From Epiperipatus broadwayi (lineage: Eukaryota > Onychophora > Udeonychophora > Euonychophora > Peripatidae), in assembly GCA_028023455.1 (NCBI GenBank), contig JAQFVV010012497.1, positions 2,916,001-2,980,000 of the forward strand: a DNA stretch of 64,000 nt. Reading direction: 5' to 3'. Made by a program: the position numbers and the translations under genes. Within the stretch, counting starts at the first letter, position 1. The number at the start of each line of letters is the position of its first letter. The notes beneath the pieces were generated by a model. The model saw only the letters and a program-made list of their open reading frames with translations, was not told where the DNA came from and ran no database searches. Positions 1 to 9,735 of the stretch are shown in pieces.

Positions 1-46
1 CATCACATGAATAGACTGGCATATTTATAAATTAATATTTTAATAG

Positions 47-110
47 GATGCTGATGGCTCTGTTTTGCAATACCTGGCCAGATCATGGTCCTCCCAATGA
101 ATGGATATGA
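47..110 (+). pseudogene. possible protein tyrosine phosphatase exon scrap (WPD-loop motif)
   Basis: A short open stretch after an acceptor-like TTTTAATAG (AG at 45-46) reads MLMALFCNTWPDHGPPNEWI and then a stop at 108-110. WPDHG followed by P is the WPD-loop signature of classical tyrosine phosphatases, where the Asp is the general acid; the preceding F-x-x-T spacing also fits. No GT donor is visible before the stop, and no HCxxGxxR active-site exon was recognised elsewhere in the window. It is therefore either a decayed exon or a chance match. The motif is seen directly; the family call is inference. Confidence 0.3.
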
Positions 111-112
111 AA

Positions 113-713
113 TAAATATGCAGACCAGACAATATTACATATAAACATGTTAACACACTATTGACATCAATAATAAAACTATAATTCATTACAAAATATA
201 ATTGACAGTCAAAATATAACTTTTTTTAAACAAGGCCATTTCTCTAATCTTTTATATACATGTTATAGTTTTAGTTCACATGTACATAGAAAACCATAAT
301 TATTTGTAAAGAGTCCAAGGTTTCTTTGATTAATTTTAAACATTAGTTTTCCATTATACACATTAACACAATATATGATCGAGTACATTTGCAGTACAGC
401 AAAACCCTTGTTTTAATATACTTAAAAATACAACTCTATGTATAGACAAATTTATGAGTACTGGACATTTATTTAACTCATAAGTTTCCTAACATAGACA
501 TATTCACATATTTAATATGAGATACATGTAGCTGCTGCATCTTTCTACAACAGTAATTCTAGGGAGTGGACACTTCATGTACAAATCCCAATTTAATAAT
601 ACTGCAACTTCACTTTAGAGATGGCTCTTTTGAGTCCAATCCTTAATTTAATAGAACAAAATCTGAGTTATAGATACAGAAATATTTCAATTATTCACCA
701 ATGAACAAACAAT

Positions 714-759
<46 letters not shown>
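113..759. other. unassigned AT-rich sequence with a TA run
   Basis: I recognise no gene here. The stretch ends in a TA-dinucleotide run (about 719-755) that abuts the end of the inverted PLE copy. Confidence 0.6.
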
Positions 760-760
<1 letters not shown>

Positions 761-815
761 CAAATCAATATATATATCAAAATACAGTACAATTTATATA
801 AATTATATTCTTTTA

Positions 816-853
816 GAAGTACTTTCGACTATACACTTTGTAGTCTTTATCAA
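816..853 (-). ncRNA. hammerhead-like motif in PLE 3' UTR (inverted copy)
   Basis: On the minus strand the order is TTGATAA, a 5-bp stem GACTA/TAGTC, then GAAA followed by the palindrome AGTACT. This is the order of a type I hammerhead core (CUGANGA, stem II, GAAA, stem III) with a self-complementary stem III, as reported for PLE ribozymes. The conserved C3 and G8 equivalents differ, so activity is doubtful. Confidence 0.4.
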
Positions 854-910
854 CTATATAATGTTGAATAATCAAAACGAGACAACCCTTAACAATACCC
901 ATAGTTCAAT

Positions 911-1557
911 TCAGATTTCCCACAATTCTGTTATCTTAACATTTGATGACTGGCGATTCATTAACATTTGACGATTTCTTGAAATCAACATAGCCTCTTT
1001 TATTTTACGTTTATTATGACAACGTTCAATTTGAATAATTTTAATATTTTTATAATCAAATTTAAATCCATATTGACAAGATTTATTATGATCAAATATA
1101 ACAGATGATGAAGGTTTATTTACATCTGTTCCATATTTATTCTCTTTTTGAATTCTATTATATAAAAGCATATGTTCTTTTATTCTCTTTTCAAATGTAC
1201 ACTTAGATTCACCAATGTATTGTACGCCGCATCCACATATCAATCTATATATAATAGAATTTTGATTAAACTTTGAATTTTGAATTTTAGAATTATTAAG
1301 CAATCTATTTATGTTATTTGTAGAGAAAAAAGCAATATGACACAAACCATTATAAATTTTCCTAATAAACTTGACCTGCTCATCTGATATAAATGGCATT
1401 GAAATCCATTTCATTTTGATATCTTTATTTTTAATTTTATTATAGTGTTGATTTCTTTTAAATCCTTTAATAATATTAGCAATTGCATTTTTATAATAAC
1501 CAATTTTCAACAAGTCATTAACAAATAAATGTACATTTTTAATTTTATCACAAGAAA
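911..1557 (-). CDS. PLE GIY-YIG endonuclease domain, partial, 5' truncated
   Basis: C-terminal part of a Penelope-like polyprotein, the nuclease that nicks target DNA. The frame is open from the truncation near 1557 to the stop at 911-913. It contains a SMPFISDEQVKFIRKIY linker typical of the region between RT and EN, then IIYRLICGCGVQYIGESK, which holds the GIY-YIG-like core with the PLE-specific cysteines, followed by FEKRIKEH with the Arg and His expected in the catalytic helix. There is no ATG at the start of the visible ORF, which agrees with 5' truncation. It differs from the plus copy at few residues (for example V/I in CGCGxQYIG and K/Q in ENxYG). Confidence 0.85.
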
Positions 1558-1560
1558 ACT

Positions 1561-2301
1561 AGAGGTTTTATTCCATATGAATCACATGTACCTATGTGTC
1601 ATAAGCTGTCTGGATTGAAATCATTCTTATTTCGAAATGAAAAATTATGCAAATATTCTTGTGATAAAATTAAAAATGTACATTTATTTGTTAATGACTT
1701 GATGAAAATTGGTTATTATAAAAATGCAATTGCTAATATTATTAAAGGATTTAAAAGAAATCAACACTATAATAAAATTAAAAATAAAGATATCAAAATG
1801 AAATGGATTTCAATGCCATTTATATCAGATGAGCAGGTCAAGTTTATTAGGAAAATTTATAATGGTTTGTGTCATATTGCTTTTTTCTCTACAAATAACA
1901 TAAATAGATTGCTTAATAATTCTAAAATTCAAAATTCAAAGTTTAATCAAAATTCTATTATATATAGATTGATATGTGGATGCGGCATACAATACATTGG
2001 TGAATCTAAGTGTACATTTGAGAAGAGAATAAAAGAACATATGCTTTTATATAATAGAATTCAAAAAGAAAATCAATATGGAACAGATGTAAATAAACCA
2101 TCATCATCTGTTATATTTGATCATAATAAATCTTGTCAATATGGATTTAAATTTGATTATAAAAATATGAAAATTATTCAAATTGAACGTTGTCATAATA
2201 AACGTAAAATAAAAGAGGCTATGTTGATTTCAAGAAATCGTCAAATGTTAATGAATCGCCAGTCATCAAATGTTAAGATAACAGAATTGTGGGAAATCTG
2301 A
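1561..2301 (+). CDS. PLE GIY-YIG endonuclease domain, partial, intact frame
   Basis: The frame is open from the truncation at 1561 to the stop at 2299-2301; the first ATG is at 1594. It holds an N-terminal helix segment (KSFLFRNEKLCKYSCDKI) seen in PLEs between the RT thumb and the endonuclease, the linker, and a GIY-YIG nuclease core CGCGIQYIGESKCTFEKRI. The domain nicks DNA for target-primed reverse transcription. No stop or frameshift interrupts about 245 codons, so this copy is young. Without its RT it cannot be autonomous. The adjacent inverted copy makes the transcript able to fold into a long hairpin. Confidence 0.88.
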   Translation, partial: RGFIPYESHVPMCHKLSGLKSFLFRNEKLCKYSCDKIKNVHLFVNDLMKIGYYKNAIANIIKGFKRNQHYNKIKNKDIKMKWISMPFISDEQVKFIRKIYNGLCHIAFFSTNNINRLLNNSKIQNSKFNQNSIIYRLICGCGIQYIGESKCTFEKRIKEHMLLYNRIQKENQYGTDVNKPSSSVIFDHNKSCQYGFKFDYKNMKIIQIERCHNKRKIKEAMLISRNRQMLMNRQSSNVKITELWEI

Positions 2302-2358
2302 ATTGAACTATGGGTATTGTTAAGGATTGTCTCGTTTTGATTATTCAATGTTATATAG

Positions 2359-2396
2359 TTGATAAAGACTACAAAGTGTATAGTCGAAAGTACTTC
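2359..2396 (+). ncRNA. hammerhead-like motif in PLE 3' UTR
   Basis: TTGATAA, stem GACTA/TAGTC with a 9-nt loop, then GAAA and palindromic AGTACT. This matches the order of a minimal type I hammerhead, where stem III forms between two molecules. The same TTGATAAAGACTA start occurs 58-60 bp downstream of this endonuclease stop and again after the unrelated PLE copy at 47170, so the motif is conserved between families even though it departs from the CUGANGA consensus. Confidence 0.45.
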
Positions 2397-2455
2397 TAAA
2401 AGAATATAATTTATATAAATTGTACTGTATTTTGATATATATATTGATTTGTATA

Positions 2456-3650
2456 TTACATATATTGTGAAACGAATACAGATATCAAACTTTATTTATT
2501 ACTTATATATATATAATAAACTCACTTATACAAAATCTAATTCACAGTAATAAAAGAAGTGTTAACTTAGTATAAATAAACTTGGTCATAATTTAAATAA
2601 TTATTAACTTAAAATTACATATAATTATTACACTTATTATTTAATATTTGACATGTTATTTTTCTTTTTTCTTCCCACTAATGTGGATACTTTACATTCA
2701 AAATAAATATTCCATCTTTGATTAGTTTCTAAGTGACAATTTACTTCATTTCCTTATTTAAAATTATGTAAATAAACTAATCATAAATACCAACAAATGC
2801 TAAAGGATAGGTGGTATCATCTGTCTTTTCAGAGTTTGTTTACATTATATAATTAATTGGAAACTTCATTTACTTCCTGATCGATTGCATATCTTATTTA
2901 TGATGCATATTATTGTAATCTCTATGCTATTCTTTTCTATGATTTTCAATTGTGATTGCTATTTTTTTTATAAATTTGTATATTAGCATTTTCACATTAG
3001 TGTTTTGAAATGATTATTGACACATATGGTATTGATGAAATAATTAATGTTAGATGAGTTCATATTTTTTATATCTGATTTCCAATATAATGTTGTGCAC
3101 TGATGAGTCATATATATATATTGTAACAGTTGTGTTATGTGGCACACAATAACATAATGTATGTGCATATATATATAGTTGAAAGGAAAAGTAGTAATAA
3201 ACACAGACAAAAATTTTGTAGATATTTTCTACATTTCCCTGAAATAAAATAACAGTAAAGGGTTAAATAATTTTGAATTTAACATAAAATTTTATTATAA
3301 ATTAAACAGTTAAAAAGATCTAATTAATATTGAATTCTGTTTTTGAAATTAATAAGCATGGTTTATGATAATAGATATCCTGGTATTTATAAAAATTCCC
3401 CTATCTAATTTTTGAAATCTTTTAATTAATGCTTGTATACATAACACTATCTAGTTTAGAACTCTTTTCTTATCATACTTTGATAAAATTCCAAAGGATT
3501 ATGGTGAGTTGAAATCATTAATCGTTTCCAATCAAGACAGATAAGAAAAACAGTTTTTAACTAATATATTTTTGTCACCCCACTCTAGCTATAAAAAGGA
3601 TTTAAATTGTTTTTAATCAAGATAAGAAAAAATTTTAATGTATCTTACCC
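2456..3650. other. AT-rich filler, no gene seen
   Basis: No coding signal. A TA run at about 3110-3120 is followed directly by TGTAACAG, the same TA-run/TGT junction seen at the LTR-like blocks further on. A second TA run lies near 3168. Confidence 0.5.
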
Positions 3651-3826
3651 AACTCACCACGCTGGCTAATGCGTGTTGGCGAGCAGCCCATCCATGTTTG
3701 TATACTATATGAATAATCACATAGTAATAACAGCTGCAACGACAAGAAGTATGGAGTGGACATTAGGAATTTGCCCTGCTCGGTTCCTTTAAGGCCTCCA
3801 AGAGGAATCAAAGGGTCTCCTTTCTG
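3651..3826 (-). mobile_element. isolated copy of the RTE-LINE 5' end (or an independent SINE-like repeat)
   Basis: The reverse complement matches 15262-15436 nearly base for base, including GGAGACCCTTTGATTCCTCT and the palindromic AGTATAC region. It is clearly less AT-rich than its surroundings. In the RTE copy this block sits at the presumed element 5' end. Here it stops just after the GTGGTGAGTT segment, without the rest of the LINE. Confidence 0.7.
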
Positions 3827-4366
3827 CAGCCATGGAATCTTTAGAATAATATAAATATAATATTAGAAAAAATCTATTAATTTGTAGTGTTTGTGAATGT
3901 TTCATTTAAAATTCTCAATCTCATAGGCAAAAAAAGAAGTATAATTAGCTCTCTTAATTTTCTCTCTCTTTCTGGATAAAAACATGTTAAAATAAAAAGA
4001 AAAAAAAAGGATTGCTGATTTTTAAAATTTATAATCTGCTTTAATCTGAAAATATAGCTTATTTTAATGTTAAAATGTACATTATTTAAGGTTTTCTGAC
4101 TATAATAAACTAAATAAATTTTATAATTTCTTAAAAGAAGTGTGCCAAGAATTAATAAAGAAAGAGGTTATATATTTAATTTATAGATATAATAAATATC
4201 TCCACACTTCCCCATTCTTTTTAAATACATATAAATAAAGATATAATAAAAGACAAATGACCCCCAAGATGCATTTCGTAGTGAACCAGCACTCATCAGT
4301 TGGCCCAGGTCACAATCTCTCATATACATCTTTATTATATGCAAATTATTTATCTAGAGTAAATTG
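3827..4366. other. AT-rich filler
   Basis: Poly-A/T and low-complexity sequence. No feature recognised. Confidence 0.5.
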
Positions 4367-4500
4367 TTACATTTTCATTTACCATTGTCAAACTTCCTCC
4401 ACTCACAACTTTGGTGCCATCCATTTCAGATATTTATCTGAAATGGATGGCACCAAAGTTGTGAGTGGAGGAAGTTTGACAATGGTAAATGAAAATGTAA
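4367..4500. repeat. perfect palindrome, 66-bp arms, 2-nt loop
   Basis: Left arm 4367-4432 and right arm 4435-4500 are exact reverse complements around TT at 4433-4434; I compared them base by base. The centre is TCAGATATTTATCTGA. A diverged single copy of the right arm lies at 55488-55545, and it continues the way the left flank does. The palindrome is therefore an inverted duplication of a dispersed repeat, not a terminator. The small ORF crossing it is a by-product. Confidence 0.9.
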
Positions 4501-6425
4501 TAATATTTAATTTACTTTTAATGTTTTACTTTATATGTTTACTTTTGATCAATTTTAAATATTTTGTATTTTTATATATCAATGCAAATGTAATTTTTAG
4601 TATTAAAAGTAATCATTACAATATGATATCTTTAAAACTGAGATTATTGAAAACTAGAAACAATATAAGTATAAATTAATATTTGATTATAAATGAATTT
4701 ACATTAAGAGAATAAATATGGATTAGCTATTTTGAAAATTTATCAAACCTTAACCAAATTATAACTTTAAATTATTTCAGTATGATATTTTATATTACTC
4801 CAAAACTTTTAAAATAATGAATAAATAATAAGTAATGATAACAATTGCACCTTATGCTCTATGAACAGTTGGAATAATCTAGAATTGTCATTTTTCATAA
4901 GAGTAAAGATATTGTATGATCTGTCATGAGAGATATTTTATAGAAAATAAAATTTTGTAAGGTGTATAAAATGAAACCTTCATCAAACAAGGTTCAAGAC
5001 AAGTTGTAATTTTAAAAATGTGATTTATTAACTCTGAGAATGGTTATCAAATGTTAATGTGAGTTTCTTTCTTTGTGAATAATCTTTTATGAAATTATTT
5101 AAAGTCCAAGAATATACTGCTTTTATTTTGAAAATAATTTTGAAGATATAAAATTATTGTATGATGGCAACAACAAAGATATTGTCATAATAGAATTCTT
5201 TTTGTCTAAGTCATGCCAATACATAATTCCAGACAATATATAAAATGAATTCTAAGAAGAAAAAAATCTACATCTATAGAGAGACTTTGTCAATAAACTG
5301 TTGAAATAAGATAGAAATTCATCCAAGTAATAATTATACTTTTAAAGTTCATTTATATCAGCATTTTAATTATTTAAAACAAATATTTAACTTTCCTTAA
5401 TTATATAATAATTTGAATGTTTTCTTATATTAAAACTGTATATGCCAAATATGTTCATAGAAGGTATATGTTCGTATAGACTAAATCATTATTTTAAAAG
5501 AGGTTATTTAAAACTTTGACAAAATATTTTCAAAAGAATTATTATTTTAGAAGTTTTTAAAATAATTTAGCTTTTTTTTTTTTCTAAAAGAAGAGTTTTA
5601 AAAAGGAGATATAGCAATCAATCTTGTCCAAACTTCAATAATTATTTATATGATGATTATTAATATTATTTAAATTTAATAATTAAATTTTCGGGAACTA
5701 TTAATTATATCTCTAATAAATGTATTTGATGTTAATATATTGTACCTCAGCGGATTTTCTGTTTTATTACTAGTTTATTAAAGTATTGTAACATCCACTG
5801 CTCTATTAGGTTTTTTTTACGAGTGAACTACCCATACTCAGTGACCAAATTATGTCCTATCTATTAAACTTGTTTCGTCAGACAATTCAGTAAGATTTAA
5901 TGGACCCAATTATTTTTCCTGGTCACACAACACCCTTTTAACTAATGTAACTATTAAAATAATGGGATCATGTAAGCCAGCTTTTAATTTATTTGAAAAG
6001 TGCTAGGGTTTTGTATCGGAATCCACTGGCTAAAGCCCTTTTATTTATTTAGTTACAATGAAATTATTTGGAAACTCCAAAGGAATGAGTTTCAGTACAG
6101 CATTGGCAAAGGTGAATTATATTTTCAAATCTTAATAATTAACATTAATAAATTTATTAATAATCATTAATAATATACAATAAATAGTTGGTATTAGAAA
6201 TAAATATTTTTATTCTAACAAATTAAAATAAAAAAAACACATTTTGAATTAATTAATTGGAAAGATGATATGCACGCTAATCCAGATATGAATTAATTAA
6301 TAAAAAAAAACAGTTCAACCGTTGGAATCTCTTGATAATAGAATTTAAAGTCTTTATTGGGATTATTTTAAGCTTATTTTAGGAATTTTTTGCAAACTTG
6401 TCACAATTGGGAAAAGTTACTCTTA
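4501..6425. other. AT-rich filler
   Basis: No ORF, RNA or repeat that I can name. A slightly GC-richer patch at about 5740-6060 has no identified content. Confidence 0.5.
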
Positions 6426-6431
6426 ACTTAC

Positions 6432-6712
6432 CGGTAAGTTGGTATAGGTTTTTGGGATCCTGAGCTCATAAAAATTTTCATTGGTCTCTCCTGCTGGTGT
6501 CTTCCATTATTGTTCCATTCTATAGCTGGAGAAAAGGCACGGTTGTAGTGACCCTTTCATTGCAAAAAGCAATCTTCACAAGGCCCGTTTCCATGCTTGC
6601 ATGACAGCTTGGTCCAGCAAGTGGTGTACCTGTGCAGATTATATTACTGCCACAGGTTATGCTTGCGGAAACCTCCAACTTTCAGACATGTAACTAGAAG
6701 GTAAAGAGAAGA
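6432..6712 (-). other. candidate first exon of an unidentified minus-strand gene
   Basis: A GC-richer block that, on the minus strand, runs from a TATA box (6736-6743) to a consensus splice donor ACCG|GTAAGT (GTAAGT at 6431-6426). The last in-frame ATG (6481-6479) opens MKIFMSSGSQKPIPTYR and runs straight into the donor, as a coding first exon would. Several short upstream ORFs precede it. No next exon was identified, and the function is unknown. It could also be the leader of a retroelement or a noncoding RNA. Confidence 0.35.
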
Positions 6713-6735
6713 CGCAGATCGAAGTTGTCCTCCTC

Positions 6736-6743
6736 TTTTTATA
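6736..6743 (-). promoter_or_regulatory. TATA box
   Basis: TATAAAAA on the minus strand, followed by GAGGAGGACAACTTCGATC. Transcription would start about 30 nt downstream, near 6712. Confidence 0.4.
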
Positions 6744-7439
6744 CCTCGATCCCTTTTTGAAACTTCTGCACATTCTTTTGTCCTTTTATCAGCATATAAG
6801 ATAATAATCTTGTACACTTTCTTTTAAATTTAAGTTACAAAGTCCCCCTTTCACAAAGTTCCTCTGCCATCTTTAATTAGCTAAAATATTTTTCTTTTAG
6901 CTTATCTGGATTAGTAATTTGTGTGTCTTTTGTTCTTTCCAATTTTTACCTTAATTTTTAATTAGATACAAAAAAAAATATGGATGAAAATTTTACTTTC
7001 ATTGTACGTTTTAAAAAAAAAAAGATTATACAATTAAAAATTTAATTTTGTCTTTTTAATAAGAAGGCTAAATTTACTTAGCTTTTAAATATCTTACCGG
7101 ATGCCAATATATTTGTACTGTATAAACAAATGGCACAGTATATTATTTATAACAGTGGTGTCCAACCAAAATTGTTTACTGGGCCAACCAAAATTAAAAA
7201 TACACTATGGACCACATAAATGTATTTATAACAAAAAAATTACAATTATATAGTATTTTGAATGTATTTTAATGTCAAACTTGTTTTTCAATTTTGTTAC
7301 TTATTTTTTTTAATATCAACAGGTATTTTCGACACTGTATAACATAATTGTTTTGTTTTTTTTTAATTTTTCATCTGTTTATCTATTATGACTTTTACAT
7401 TTAACAATCTTCAATTTTGAGAAAAAAGATTCACGACAA

Positions 7440-9604
7440 TAAGTGGAGCCCATTGCAGCTGCAATGTTGGAGAAATGTAGGGGAGAGAGAGATAGTATTA
7501 ATAGATGATGAGAGAATAGAGTGTAGCTCTAGAGAAAAGTTAGAGAGAATCTTAAATAGATATGTAATGGATATAGAAAAGATTTTAGATGTGAAAAACT
7601 TAGTGATAGAAAACATGAAAGCACTTAGTAATGGGAATACTAGATTCACAAAAAATGAAATGAATGAGGCAGGGAAGAGATTGAAAAGTGGAAAGGTGAG
7701 AGGTTTAAATGGATGGGCAGCAGAGATGGTAATGAATTTAGGGCATAGAGCAAAAGCAAAGTTATTATCATGTTTTAATAAGATGGCACAGAAGAGAGTT
7801 TTTCTGGGGAGTTGGAGTAATACAAGAGTAAGATTATTATTTAAAGGAAAGGGTAAGGATCGTGGAAAGTTAAATAATTATAGACCGATAGCGGTAACAT
7901 CAGTTTTATATAAAGTTTTCTCATATATGGTGGCTGGAAGTGTTGTAAAGTGGATGGAAGAGAATAATGTAATGGGGGAAATGCAAGGAGGTTTTAGGTC
8001 AGATAGGCATCTAGGAGATAGTTTATTTGTAGTTACACAACTTATGGATATGAGTAGGAATTCAGGTAGATCATTTTATATGAGTTTAATAGATATAGAG
8101 AAGGCATATGATAGAGTAAATAGAAATAGATTATGGGTAAGGTTAGTAAATTTGGGAATGGATGAAGCTTTAGTAAATATTATTAAGAAATTATATGAAA
8201 ATAATTACTATACTTACCAATTAGGGGATATAGAATCAGTTAAAGTTAAAAATGGGGTGGGATTAAGGCAAGGATGCCCTATGTCACCTATTTGTTTTTT
8301 GTTGTTTTTGAGTGAAATGGAGAAAGCAATAGAAAGACTAGGAAGAGGGATAGAGATACCATTAATGGGTGGAAAGGCAGTATATATTTTGCCAGGTCTT
8401 TTTTTTTGCAGATGATATTTTTTTGTGTGCAGAAAGAAGTGAATATATGGGAGTTATGCTGAGGACATGTGCAAGGGTGGGTAAAGAGATGGGTATTAAA
8501 TTTAGTGAAGAAAAATCAAATATAATGATGATTAATAACAGAGAAAGAGAAGATGTAGAATTTTTATTGGGAGATATAAAGTTAAGTATGGTGGATAGAT
8601 ATAGTTATTTGGGAATCATCTTAAGTAATCAGGAAAATTGCTTGATTGAATGAGAGAAAAAATTGGTAAATGAAACAAAGAAAAGAAAGGGTTTAGTAAA
8701 GAAATTAACAGTGTTTTCATATAATGAATATGATGTAGCTAGAATTATATGGGAGTTGTAGTAGCAGAGTTAACATATGGTAATGATGTGTTATGTGTTA
8801 GTAAAAGGGTATTAGATTACTTAGAGAAAGTATAAAGGGAAGTAGGAAGCTATGCATTAGATTCAGAGGTATGGAAAGCAAAGGAGGCAATTCAAAGAGA
8901 AATAGGATGGTCAAGTTTTTGTATGAGAGATGCAAAAAGTAAAATAAAGATGTTTGGTAGGTTGCAGTTTATGGATGATAAAAGAATAGCCAAAATAGTA
9001 TTTAATTGGGTTACGAGTAAAGGGCAGGCAACAAGATGGGCGAGAAAGGTAATGCGGTATGCAAAGGATTTGGATAAAGAATTTATATCAGTATACTTGT
9101 ATAAAAGGTGGGATGATTGTGTTAGAAGGATTGATGAGTGTTATAGTAGTAAGGAATGGGATAAAAGAATAGATGCATTAATAAAGAATAGGGAGTTGGA
9201 GAGATGAAGAACTCGTATGGAGAGTAAAAAGAATTTAAATATATATAGAAATAAACGAAACATTGGATTCGAGTTAATTTATGATAATAGTAAGGAAAGT
9301 AGCTTATTGTTTAAAGCTCGAATGGGATCTTTAACAACAAGAGAATATATATGTAAATGGAAAAAATATGGGTGATTTAGTTTGCAAATTGTGTAAGGAA
9401 GATATAGAAAATATTAGGCATCTGTTGATTGAATGTAAATGCTTGAAAGCAGAAAGGGTACAAATAAAGAAGTTATGGGAGAATAAATATAAACAAAGTG
9501 ATTATACAGAAATTGGGTTATTGGTTTTTATGCTGGGTTTGGGAAAAGATAAGGGGGATTTAGATATAAAGGCCATAGAGTTGACAAAAATTATGTTGTG
9601 GAAA
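7440..9604 (+). pseudogene. LINE reverse transcriptase with C-terminal zinc knuckle, frameshifted
   Basis: RT motifs in order: GKVRGLNGW (motif equivalent to GKAPGxDG), NNYRPIAVTSVLYKVFSYMV, MQGGFRSDRHLGDSL, MSLIDIEKAYDRVNRNRLW (first catalytic Asp), GLRQGCPMSPICF, then FFADDIFLC (YXDD-type box, here ADD). The frame breaks exactly at a run of nine T (8399-8407), where one T too many separates GLFF from ADD. Further shifts occur after 8653 and 9207. The 3' region encodes MRDAKSKIKMFGRLQF and a zinc knuckle CKLCKEDIENIRHLLIEC (about 9385-9440). The APE endonuclease is missing. This C-terminal layout recalls LINE proteins that I remember from ticks. The clade is not settled. Confidence 0.8.
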
Positions 9605-9735
9605 TGAGATGAAGCAGATTATGGGAAAGTTTAGGGTGGGGAATGGAAGGGGAAGGTAAAGTAGCTAACAGGTTTCTTTGGGCATAGTTGCTGAGAGATT
9701 CCTGACTTCGTTTAAGGAGAAGTCCCGGTACATCA
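7440..9735 (+). mobile_element. 5'-truncated LINE nested in the hAT element
   Basis: A retroposon fragment beginning in the RT-proximal linker and ending in a short GC-richer 3' UTR (about 9604-9735). Its left border falls within hAT coding sequence near 7440, and hAT coding resumes at about 9740. The first residues of the open frame that begins at 7417 are antisense to hAT and do not belong to the LINE. 5' truncation is the usual outcome of target-primed insertion. Confidence 0.8.

Larger units (their letters stand above)
760..1559 (-). mobile_element. Penelope-like element 3' part, inverted copy
   Basis: The minus-strand half of a head-to-head pair. It is nearly identical to 1560-2455 read in the opposite direction, including the 3' UTR and the final AT-rich tail next to the TA run at 719-755. 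It carries the C-terminal endonuclease part of a PLE and is truncated at its 5' end at the junction near 1559. The reverse transcriptase domain is absent. High identity between the arms implies a recent insertion or gene conversion. Confidence 0.85.
1560..2455 (+). mobile_element. Penelope-like element 3' part, plus copy
   Basis: Plus-strand half of the head-to-head pair. It begins abruptly at about 1560, slightly further 5' than the inverted copy, and ends at the same AT-rich tail near 2455. Its frame contains RGFIPYESHVP just after the junction, which aligns with RGYIDIKSKVP of the PLE fragment at 56960-57316. This confirms that the junction is internal to the element and not its true start. 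Confidence 0.87.

Noticed and set aside
6426-6440. Palindrome AACTTACCGGTAAGTT as a regulatory operator
   Set aside because: Better explained by a splice donor consensus on the minus strand; no second copy found.
7431-7649. Minus-strand ORF at the LINE 5' border
   Set aside because: Mostly antisense of LINE coding; only its first few bases join true hAT coding sequence.
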